Below, one piece after another: positions 57,538 to 64,000 of a stretch of DNA of 64,000 nt (position 1 is its first letter; the number at the start of each line of letters is the position of its first letter). The DNA is taken from NCBI RefSeq assembly GCF_029891575.1, contig NZ_JARZHF010000002.1, positions 491,160 through 555,159 of the forward strand, read 5' to 3'. The DNA comes from Salipaludibacillus daqingensis. Its GTDB lineage: Bacteria; Bacillota; Bacilli; Bacillales; Salisediminibacteriaceae. A model generated the notes under the pieces. It was given only the letters and a program-made list of their open reading frames with translations. It searched no databases and was not told the DNA's origin. A program made the translations under genes and the position numbers.

Positions 57538-59094
57538 CTACTCCTTCAGCTTTGGATCGAGAGCATCACGAAGGCCATCTCCGAAGATGTTAAAGCTCAA
57601 CACGGTAATAACAATAGCCAATCCAGGAAAGAATGTCGCATGAAAGATTGTTCCACTATTATCTTTAGCTGCGCTAAGCATCGATCCCCATTCTGGCGCC
57701 GTAATATCTCCTCCTAAACCAAGGAAACTAAGAGCTGCACCGATCAAAATTGCCACCCCAATACGCATTGTTAAGTAAACCATGACAACCGATAGCGTAC
57801 CAGGAAATATGTGTCTGAAAATAATAACCGTATTAGGAACTCCAATCGATTTGGCAGCTTCAACATAAGTCATTTCTTTCAGGGATAACGTAGATGCACG
57901 TACGATCCTAATAAACACTGGAATAGTAAACACCGCTACAGCAAAAATAATATTTGTTATCCCTGCACCTAAGAAGGCAATCACAGCAATGGCTAATAGT
58001 ATCCCAGGAAAGGCCAATAATACATCTGTCATTCTTGTTACTAAACTATCTAACCAGCCTCCATAATAACCTGCTAATAAACCTAAAACTGTTCCTATGA
58101 CAGTTCCAATTGCAACAGAAACAAATCCGATTAATAACGTTTCTTTTGTTCCATGGATAACACGACTTAAAATATCACGGTTTTGATGATCTGTCCCGAA
58201 CAAATGCAAGGACGATGGACTTTGGTGTTTGTAAGCATCATTTAACTCTATTGTCGTACTTTGAAGAACGAGAGATGTCAATACAGGTTCGATTGAATCC
58301 GGTCCAACTTGAAATTGAACAAGTGATTTGGCTTCACCTGCTTGTATTTGCACCAAACCTTCTCCATCACTTTCAAAAGATACGACTCCATCTTCGTCTA
58401 CAGAAACGGTATCTTCTGTTAATGAGTTGATTTGGAAGCTAGCAGCATCATCATCATTTGTTGTACTAGATTGAAATCCACTCGTATCTTCTTCCTCTTC
58501 CTCTCCATATAATTCTTCTGCTAACTCTTTTAAATTATCTAAGGAGGTAATTTCCGTTCCATCTGTTAATAACGCAGACACTTCAATTTGGTAGCTATCC
58601 CCTTCCGAGAAGGAAGCATCTGGTTGATTAATTCGAATTTGTGAGATCGTAGGTTCTGCATCGTCAAGAGGAATTTCTCCTCGAACGAGAACTTTTGATA
58701 CTGCAGAAACATCACCACTTTCAACAATCGCATCAGTATACCCTGAGGAATTAGCACTCACTCGTATACCTGATTGAGATCGTCTAACGGCAGCGATTCT
58801 TCGATCATCTGTTTCCGTCTGAATTTGAGTTAATTCTTGCTGCTCTATCGTTTCGCCATTACTTAAAAGACCTTCAATCTCTAGAGTCAAACTCGTTAAT
58901 TGTTCCAAATCAATTCCCATATCAGGATATTGTGCTGTGACTGGTCGATGTGGATCATAAGGGGAAAATAATGGACCAAATATCCCCACAAGAACAATAG
59001 CGATCACTAAACCAAAAGCAAACACAGCAAGTTTTTGTTTTAAAAACTTCCGTAAAAAGATCCGAAAAGGAGAATTTTTCTTTTGCTTATCCAT
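57538..59094 (-). CDS. Peptide ABC permease, DppC/OppC type, with large extracellular insertion
   Basis: A 518-residue permease; the usual length is about 300. Residues 1-50 contain the first membrane helix, and from about 295 the standard permease core follows (HLFGTDHQNRDILSRVIHG, EAA loop YVEAAKSIGVPNTVIIFRHI). Between them lies an extra segment of about 220 residues that faces outside, rich in Ser, Asp and Glu, with a bacterial Ig-like (BIG2-type) pattern, including VSVDEDGVVSFESDGEGLVQ. It may recognise a substrate, bind cell wall or contact the binding protein. ATG at 59094 follows AGGGGGAGCACAG. The permease part is certain; the insert's role is unknown. Confidence 0.9.
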   Translation of the reverse strand: MDKQKKNSPFRIFLRKFLKQKLAVFAFGLVIAIVLVGIFGPLFSPYDPHRPVTAQYPDMGIDLEQLTSLTLEIEGLLSNGETIEQQELTQIQTETDDRRIAAVRRSQSGIRVSANSSGYTDAIVESGDVSAVSKVLVRGEIPLDDAEPTISQIRINQPDASFSEGDSYQIEVSALLTDGTEITSLDNLKELAEELYGEEEEEDTSGFQSSTTNDDDAASFQINSLTEDTVSVDEDGVVSFESDGEGLVQIQAGEAKSLVQFQVGPDSIEPVLTSLVLQSTTIELNDAYKHQSPSSLHLFGTDHQNRDILSRVIHGTKETLLIGFVSVAIGTVIGTVLGLLAGYYGGWLDSLVTRMTDVLLAFPGILLAIAVIAFLGAGITNIIFAVAVFTIPVFIRIVRASTLSLKEMTYVEAAKSIGVPNTVIIFRHIFPGTLSVVMVYLTMRIGVAILIGAALSFLGLGGDITAPEWGSMLSAAKDNSGTIFHATFFPGLAIVITVLSFNIFGDGLRDALDPKLKE

Positions 59095-59108
59095 CTGTGC
59101 TCCCCCTC

Positions 59109-60032
59109 CTATTCATATCGAATTTGTGGATTCAAAAATCCATAACTGATATCCACAAGTAGATTAATAATCAAAAATTGCAATGAAAATAATAGAATTA
59201 GAGCTTGAATGACCGGATAATCCCTTGTCAAAATCCCATCAATTAAATAGGAACCCAGCCCTGGCCATGCAAACACTTGCTCGACTACAACAGCCCCTCC
59301 AATTAAAAAACCAAATTGAAGTCCAGCCATTGTAACTACTGGAATCAATGCATTCCTAAGCACATGACTCCAAATAACGACTGATTCCTTTTGCCCCTTT
59401 GCTCTAGCTGTACGAACATAATCTTCTCTTAAAACTTCCAACACACTAGATCTTGTGAACCTTACTATCGTTGCAGCTACACCAAAACCTAGTGTTAAAG
59501 ACGGTAAGATTAGATGAATCCAAGTTCCACTCCCACTTGTCGGAAACCACCCTAACTGAACAGCAAATACTTGCATCATCATTAATCCAAACCAGAACTC
59601 TGGAATACTAAGAGCTGTAATCGTTGATATCATCCCTACTCGGTCAACGAGTGAGTTACGCTTTGTAGCAGAGATAATCCCTACTGTTACTCCAATTAAA
59701 ATCGCCCAAAACATACTTAGGATCGTTAATACAAACGTATAATTGAATCTTCTTAACACTTCGTCCGATACATCCGATCGGGTACGATAAGATTGTCCAA
59801 AATCACCTTGAATCGTCATATTGTACATATAACGACCATATTGAACGATTAGAGGATCATTAAATCCCTCACTTTCTCTCATTTGTTGATAAGTCTCTTG
59901 GTCTATCTCTGCCCCATACATGATTCGGATCGGGTCCCCAGGAGTCAGATGAACAAACAAAAATGCAATAATCGTAATAATTAGTAAAATTGGAATCATT
60001 CCGAGAAGCCTTCTAAGAATAAAATTCAGCAT
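59109..60032 (-). CDS. Peptide ABC permease, DppB/OppB type
   Basis: A 307-residue permease with six membrane helices. Hallmarks are the N-terminal MLNFILRRLLGMIPILLIIT, FLFVHLTPGDPIRI, and the EAA loop DYVRTARAKGQKESVVIWSHVLRNALIP. It forms the membrane channel with the DppC-type protein encoded 14 bp downstream. ATG at 60032 follows AGGAGAGGTGGTCAA. It is the second gene of the operon, 117 bp after the binding protein gene. Confidence 0.93.
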   Translation of the reverse strand: MLNFILRRLLGMIPILLIITIIAFLFVHLTPGDPIRIMYGAEIDQETYQQMRESEGFNDPLIVQYGRYMYNMTIQGDFGQSYRTRSDVSDEVLRRFNYTFVLTILSMFWAILIGVTVGIISATKRNSLVDRVGMISTITALSIPEFWFGLMMMQVFAVQLGWFPTSGSGTWIHLILPSLTLGFGVAATIVRFTRSSVLEVLREDYVRTARAKGQKESVVIWSHVLRNALIPVVTMAGLQFGFLIGGAVVVEQVFAWPGLGSYLIDGILTRDYPVIQALILLFSLQFLIINLLVDISYGFLNPQIRYE

Positions 60033-60149
60033 TTGACCACCTCTCCTTCCATAATCAACTCGTGCTTAATTATTAATGGTTATGTACAAAATAATAGAAT
60101 AACTATGTTAAAAGGGGGAGCCTAATTCTAATAGCTCCCCCTATTATGT

Positions 60150-61808
60150 TTAACGAAACTCAGCTAAATTTAGATTTACTGCACCAGAAGGTAATACATA
60201 AACTCCTTCTAAATTTTGATTTTTTGCAATAATTGCATCTGGAATATGCAAGAACACCCATGGTGCATCTTCATAGATTCTTTGTTGAATATCTGCATAG
60301 ATATCCAATGCCTCATCTTCATCAGGAGTTGCTAATGCTTCATCAAACAGTTCGTCTAACTCTTCATTAATATAGAACCCTGAATTATTAAAGTTTGGTG
60401 GCACACGATCAGAAGCAAAGTTCGGACGCAGTCCATAGTCTGCTTCCCCTGTTCCAGGAGACCATCTTCCAATCCATAAGTCCGTTCCATCACCCTCATC
60501 TAACATATCAAACAATGTTCCTGCTTCATACGCTTGTACTTCTACGTCAATTCCTATCTCTTCTAACTGAATAGCTGCGTATTCAGCCACAGAAATAAAT
60601 TCCGTGTTATTTCTCGTCCACAACGTCGCCTCGAAACCATCTGGCTGTCCACTTCCATCCATCAACTCTTGCGCTCCGGCGACATCATACTCGTAAATAG
60701 GTTGCCCTGAATAACCGTATACATTTGGTGCGATTGCGGAATCTGCAATCGTTCCATATCCATCAAGTACTTGTGCAATTAGTCCATCTTTATCAATAGC
60801 GTGATTCATCGCTTGCCTAACATCCAAGTCATGATATTTTTCATTTTCAAAGTTCATACCAATATAAAATACATCTGTCGTTGGCCCTGTATACAAGTCA
60901 ATATCATCTTCTTGTTCAAGCTCACCCGCATTTAAAGTCGGGATCGGGAAGATTAGATCTACTTCTCCAGTTTGAAGCATATTCACACGAGTACTCGCCT
61001 CTTGAACTGGTCGGAATGTAATTTGATCTACTCTTGCTAATTCTTCTTCATTCCAGTAGCCATCAAATTTTTCTACAATGACATGTTCGCTATCTCTCCA
61101 TTCGACAAATTGGAATGGCCCTGTTCCAACAGCACCTTCTCGATCTAAGTTATAATCTTCATCTTCATTTTTCTTTTCATACTCTTCTAATGATTTCATA
61201 GCTGCAGATGAATGAGCCATATAAGAAGCCATCGCTGAATTAGGCTCCTCTGCACGAACAGTGACAGTGAAATCATCATCTACAATAACTTCATCTATAA
61301 AAGAAAAGAATGATGATCTTGCTAAACCATTATCAGAATCTCGAACATAGTCTAAATTTTCTTTAACGACGTTTGCATCAAATTCTGTCCCATCATGGAA
61401 AGTAACTCCTTCTCGAAGGGTGAACGTTACTTCCGTCGCATCTTCACTATAGTCGTAATCTTCAGCCAAAACTGGCACAATGCTCATATCCTCATCAAAA
61501 CGAAGTAATCCTTCAAACATTGTACTTTGAACGGTTGCTGAGTTTCCATCCGTTGTATTTTGCGGATCCATAGAAGTTGGCTCCGCTTCAATTCCGACGG
61601 TTACTTCTCCACCATGATCAGCTTCTTCTTCATTGTTACCGTCATTCATATCATCTTCATTATTTCCTGCATTTTCTTCGGTATCAATCGTCTCATCAGG
61701 TGTTTCATTGTCATCCGTTTCATTAACGTCATTGTTCCCTTGACATGCAGCTAAAAATAATACAAATGCTAATAACATGATAAACCAAATCTTTTTGTGA
61801 ATGCCCAC
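60150..61808 (-). CDS. Peptide-binding lipoprotein of the DppA/OppA family
   Basis: A 552-residue family 5 binding protein: lipobox LAAC (Cys22) after a classical signal peptide, an acidic Asn/Asp tether to about residue 65, then the domain with the start VTVGIEAEPTSMDPQNT and the family stretch YSEDATEVTFTLREGVTFHDGTEF. It captures peptides (or nickel/other ligands in some relatives) and delivers them to DppBC; the operon's isoaspartyl dipeptidase favours peptides. GTG at 61808 follows GGGGAGATGTAAGA. A sigma-54-type promoter lies about 42 bp before the start. Confidence 0.92.
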   Translation of the reverse strand: MGIHKKIWFIMLLAFVLFLAACQGNNDVNETDDNETPDETIDTEENAGNNEDDMNDGNNEEEADHGGEVTVGIEAEPTSMDPQNTTDGNSATVQSTMFEGLLRFDEDMSIVPVLAEDYDYSEDATEVTFTLREGVTFHDGTEFDANVVKENLDYVRDSDNGLARSSFFSFIDEVIVDDDFTVTVRAEEPNSAMASYMAHSSAAMKSLEEYEKKNEDEDYNLDREGAVGTGPFQFVEWRDSEHVIVEKFDGYWNEEELARVDQITFRPVQEASTRVNMLQTGEVDLIFPIPTLNAGELEQEDDIDLYTGPTTDVFYIGMNFENEKYHDLDVRQAMNHAIDKDGLIAQVLDGYGTIADSAIAPNVYGYSGQPIYEYDVAGAQELMDGSGQPDGFEATLWTRNNTEFISVAEYAAIQLEEIGIDVEVQAYEAGTLFDMLDEGDGTDLWIGRWSPGTGEADYGLRPNFASDRVPPNFNNSGFYINEELDELFDEALATPDEDEALDIYADIQQRIYEDAPWVFLHIPDAIIAKNQNLEGVYVLPSGAVNLNLAEFR

Positions 61809-61849
61809 TCTTACATCTCCCCTTTTTTTGTGTGTTGCTATATAAGTAA

Positions 61850-61866
61850 TGCAAGTATCATGCCAA
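61850..61866 (-). promoter_or_regulatory. -24/-12 (sigma-54) promoter of the peptide-transport operon
   Basis: The minus strand reads TTGGCATGATACTTGCA: TGGCAT, 5 bp, TTGCA, with GG and GC at the -24 and -12 positions and the required spacing. It lies 42 bp before the binding-protein start; a start site near 61839 is expected. Confidence 0.82.
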
Positions 61867-62361
61867 CCTTTAAATAATCTGAATTTTATTAATTTACTGA
61901 TTCATCAATCCTTTTAATAGCAATCAAAACGGGCCATATATTTTATAAATTTCAATAGAAAGAGATTAGTAAAATATCATTTAACCCTCATTTACTGGGT
62001 GAACCATAAAATTAAATGGTTGTATACCATGAACAACATAACTTTGAAAGATAAACGAACATATTTACTAATAAGTTGAAATTCATGTTAGATCTCTTGT
62101 CTAAAAGAACGTTTTATTGTTTTTTAGTACCTATTAGATTGGAGATCTCTGCATGAATTTATTTAAAACCCCTAAAAGTAGAGGAACAGCATGGCTTTAT
62201 ATCCAATAAATGTAGGAAGAAAAAAGTCACCCATTACAACCAATAAAACACTAAATATTCTGAATTTTTAACTTGTTAATTTTAATACCACTCTTTATCA
62301 TGTTAAAGAATGCTTCCTCTTTTTATCAAAAAAGTTATTAACACCTGTAGGAAAAGAAACG

Positions 62362-62394
62362 TATAAAAACCCCGAGGCGATTCTCCTCGAGGTA
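62362..62394 (-). terminator. Terminator for the 62477-62740 gene
   Basis: On the minus strand CCTCGAGG and CCTCGGGG (one wobble) enclose AGAATCG and are followed by TTTTTA, about 80 bp past the stop. Confidence 0.65.
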
Positions 62395-62476
62395 GCTGAA
62401 GCTATGTTGAATATTATAATAGAGAATGGATATTCAACACGAATCTTTATCATTTGTGCAAAAATTAGAATCGTTT

Positions 62477-62740
62477 TTACAAAAATACAATGGCTAAACT
62501 GATCGATAAAACACCTAAAACTGCTAATTGAATGCTTGCAGTGGAATTATTACGTCTAAATGTACGCCAAACAAAGAGATACGTTGCAAACATCAGAACC
62601 ATAAATAAAATCCCGTCAATGACTGGGTGTATCAATGTCAGCTGAAGTGTCACGTGCTGGTAAATAGAGTAATTTACTAAAAGCGCTATCGTCCAGCCAA
62701 GAAAAATTGCAATACCAATCCATTTTAATAATCGTTCCAT
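62477..62740 (-). CDS. Small hypothetical membrane protein
   Basis: An 87-residue protein with three hydrophobic segments (WIGIAIFLGWTIALLVNYSIY, LIHPVIDGILFMVLMFATYLFV, ASIQLAVLGVLSISLAIVFL). I do not recognise the family. ATG at 62740 follows TTAAGGAGGATAATTTTT. It lies 84 bp downstream of the thioredoxin-like gene on the same strand and ends in a terminator, so it may be part of the bdb operon. Confidence 0.65.
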   Translation of the reverse strand: MERLLKWIGIAIFLGWTIALLVNYSIYQHVTLQLTLIHPVIDGILFMVLMFATYLFVWRTFRRNNSTASIQLAVLGVLSISLAIVFL

Positions 62741-62823
62741 AAAAATTATCCTCCTTAATGACTTATTGTTCCCTGTTTTCCTTAGAATTTTTCATTTTTT
62801 TCTCTTTCATTTATATCATATGA

Positions 62824-63297
62824 TTAATCCTTAAGAACAACTTGTTCATAAAAAATTTCATACGCTTCCTCATCATGCAGGCCTTCTATTTTCGCCTGCT
62901 CTTCTCCGTTTTCGAAGTGAACAACCACTGGAGTTCCTTCGATTTGATAGTCATCCCATCCTTGAGGAAATTCTAATATATTGTACAATTGCAAATCGAC
63001 ACCCATCTCTTCTGCTTTAGGTACAAGTAATGAGGAGGCCATATTACAAAATTCACACTGTCCACTATAAAAATAAACGGTTACATCTTCCTTATTGTTT
63101 ATTCTATCTGCTAAATCTTCAGGTAAAATAATGTTTTGATACAACGGGTCATCTAATTGATCTATCGTCTCACTAGCTAACGAATCTTTTTCAAATGGAT
63201 TCCCTTCAGATTGCTGCTGATTTTGATAAGATGTAATAAATGCAAGCAATACAAAAAGCAGAACCACTACACCGCCAAAAACAATTATTTTTTTCAT
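62824..63297 (-). CDS. Membrane-anchored thioredoxin-like protein with CEFC motif (BdbA-like partner)
   Basis: A 157-residue protein: N-terminal membrane anchor (IIVFGGVVVLLFVLLAFITSY), then a thioredoxin fold with active site YSGQCEFCNMASSLLVPK and a cis-Pro loop QIEGTPVVVHF. It should be the extracytoplasmic thiol-oxidising partner of the BdbC-type protein encoded directly upstream; ATGA overlap (63294-63297) couples the two. It may fold disulfide proteins or, less likely, receive electrons from a CcdA. ATG at 63297 follows GGAGAGAACGGAAAA. Confidence 0.85.
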   Translation of the reverse strand: MKKIIVFGGVVVLLFVLLAFITSYQNQQQSEGNPFEKDSLASETIDQLDDPLYQNIILPEDLADRINNKEDVTVYFYSGQCEFCNMASSLLVPKAEEMGVDLQLYNILEFPQGWDDYQIEGTPVVVHFENGEEQAKIEGLHDEEAYEIFYEQVVLKD

Positions 63298-63734
63298 TTT
63301 TCCGTTCTCTCCTTCGATGTTTTAATAACCCAAACCATCAATAAAGAAATAATCAAAAATGCTAAAAACGCTAAAAATGGAATAGTGATGAAACCTAAAA
63401 TATTGATATATTCATAATTACAAGGAATAATCCCACACGCTTCCCCAGCTGAAGACAAGAATGGTATTTTTTGAAGCATGTAATGATACAAAGCGAATCC
63501 CATGCCAATTAATGATAGTGGCAGCGTATAATATGCTTGACGAGCGTCTTTTTTTACTGTAGCGATAGCTAACGTGATCGCAAGCGGATACATGAAAACT
63601 CGCTGTGCCCAGCAAAGTTCACACGGAATATAATTTCTAATCTCTGAAAAATATAAAGAACCTAAAGTAGCAACCAACGCCACTCCCCAGGCTCCAAACA
63701 ATGCAAATTCTATCTTTTGTTCATTTGTTCGCAA
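63294..63734 (-). CDS. bdbC: BdbC, disulfide bond formation protein (DsbB family)
   Basis: A 146-residue four-helix membrane protein. The first cysteine pair is in RNYIPCELCWAQRVFMYPL and the second in SAGEACGIIPCNYEYINILGF, as in DsbB/BdbC, which reoxidises extracytoplasmic thiol-disulfide proteins by passing electrons to quinone. The start TTG 63734 is preceded by GAGGGAGAGTA and gives the length and N-terminus of Bacillus BdbC; a longer frame from 63788 would run into the insertion-element end. It is coupled with the CEFC thioredoxin-like gene. Confidence 0.92.
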   Translation of the reverse strand: MRTNEQKIEFALFGAWGVALVATLGSLYFSEIRNYIPCELCWAQRVFMYPLAITLAIATVKKDARQAYYTLPLSLIGMGFALYHYMLQKIPFLSSAGEACGIIPCNYEYINILGFITIPFLAFLAFLIISLLMVWVIKTSKERTEK

Positions 63735-63782
63735 TACTCTCCCTCGTTTCGGTTGTATATTAATTGTTTTAATGAATACTCC

Positions 63783-63933
63783 CGCCACTTAATTTCTAAC
63801 GAAATTTGAAGTGGGGGTTTCTAGGGTATCGACTTTCAAGATGACGATTAACCGCTAGTGGAGTTGACACAGGGGTGTGCTAAAAACACCCAACCCCGCT
63901 ATCCCATTGGTCTTGCCTTTGGGATTACTTTTT
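63783..63933 (-). ncRNA. Probable omega RNA (TnpB guide RNA scaffold)
   Basis: The 3' region of TnpB genes encodes a structured guide RNA whose guide is the DNA just outside the right end. The sequence between the TnpB-like stop (63936) and the right-end hairpin fits this position and length. Identification rests on position and resemblance, not on a covariance search. Confidence 0.5.
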
Positions 63934-64000
63934 TTATTGTAAAACCAATGATGTTGGTTTCAATAATGTTTGAACACTTGAAATTGTCTCTTCAAACGCT
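63934..64000 (-). CDS. C-terminal tail of a probable TnpB, cut by the window
   Basis: The last 21 codons before TAA (63936-63934) read AFEETISSVQTLLKPTSLVLQ. The rest lies beyond the right edge. The tail resembles TnpB ends and is followed by a right-end structure, but alone it is weak evidence. Confidence 0.5.
   Translation of the reverse strand, partial: AFEETISSVQTLLKPTSLVLQ

Larger units (their letters stand above)
61809..62476. promoter_or_regulatory. Long gene-free leader/regulatory region upstream of the peptide-transport operon
   Basis: 668 bp with no convincing gene. Contains the sigma-54 promoter (61850-61866) and AT-rich DNA upstream, where activator sites are expected; a weak palindrome ATGGT-N5-ACCAT occurs near 62015-62029. 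A terminator for the small membrane gene lies at 62362-62394. Confidence 0.5.
63782..64000 (-). mobile_element. Right end of an IS200/IS605-type element, rest outside the window
   Basis: The segment has the layout of an IS200/IS605 right end on the minus strand: the last codons of a probable TnpB, a structured 3' region with repeated short pairings (GGTTGGGTG, GCACACCCC), and at the tip a subterminal hairpin with arms CCACTT and AAGTGG (63784-63814) enclosing AAATTTC/GAAATT. No inverted terminal repeats or target duplication are expected in this family. It ends about 45 bp upstream of the bdbC start. The exact boundary is uncertain by a few bases. Confidence 0.65.

Noticed and set aside
62153..62209. 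Short plus-strand frame starting MNLFKTPKS
   Set aside because: Only 18 codons, no ribosome site and no resemblance to known peptides.
1..64000. CRISPR array, prophage or integron
   Set aside because: No regularly spaced direct repeats, phage structural genes or integrase were seen.

Overview
The window is about 64 kb of low-GC DNA from a spore-former-type Firmicute, most likely an alkaliphilic or halo-alkaliphilic member of the Bacillaceae. The evidence is dense Shine-Dalgarno sequences (GGAGG), frequent TTG/GTG starts, and typical Bacillus families: AzlCD, YitT, YwqA-type helicase, DUF1659/DUF2922/YvrJ, YeeI, ArsC, Bacillus-type FNR and BdbC. Exported solute-binding proteins carry strongly acidic, Asn-rich tethers after their lipobox. 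No rRNA, tRNA, CRISPR array or prophage was seen. The only mobile element is an IS200/IS605-type right end at the right edge.

Layout. 1-13 kb: ctaG (cut by the window), HAD phosphatase, azlCD, hemerythrin, Nfu-N protein, a SNF2 helicase pair, YitT, rhodanese and AI-2E permease. 13-21 kb: a maltodextrin-type ABC importer with a LacI regulator and a chemoreceptor that shares the operator motif. 21-30 kb: MATE pump, then a TAXI-TRAP transporter facing an RpiR regulator, a class III aminotransferase and a divergent KamA-type radical SAM aminomutase. 30-35 kb: assorted lipoproteins, a B12/radical SAM protein, a PAS-STAS protein and a quinone reductase. 35-40 kb: an envelope redox cluster (YtkA-like lipoprotein, CECC thioredoxin-like protein, CcdA, PCYCGC-family lipoprotein), an EAL protein and a glycine/D-proline-reductase-like protein. 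40-48 kb: arsC, yeeI, pcp, small Bacillus proteins, fnr, TetR, HlyIII. 48-52 kb: MarR plus RND pump. 52-62 kb: sigma-54 activator, isoaspartyl dipeptidase and an oligopeptide ABC operon. 62-64 kb: bdbC and a thioredoxin-like partner, then the IS end.

The main discovery is a pair of in-frame UGA genes read best as selenoproteins. One is a PCYCGC-family lipoprotein (37189-37632) in which UGA replaces the first Cys of a C-x-x-C motif. The other is a GrdB/PrdB-family protein (38897-39640, minus). Each UGA is followed at the right distance by a perfect hairpin whose loop fits the bacterial SECIS pattern. The selenolipoprotein and the hemerythrin gene each have a near-perfect FNR box centred 41.5 bp from the start site predicted from a -10 hexamer, and an fnr gene with the Fe-S cysteines lies in the window, so part of this redox equipment is probably oxygen-regulated.

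Other regulatory circuits can be read from the DNA: a -24/-12 sigma-54 promoter in front of the peptide-transport/iadA operon, whose neighbour is a sigma-54 activator; twin 18-bp palindromes between the kamA-like and aminotransferase genes, probably for RpiR; AATCGTTT-core operators at malE and at the chemoreceptor; and a MarR palindrome over the -10 of its own promoter. All functional assignments are from sequence reading alone, without database searches.
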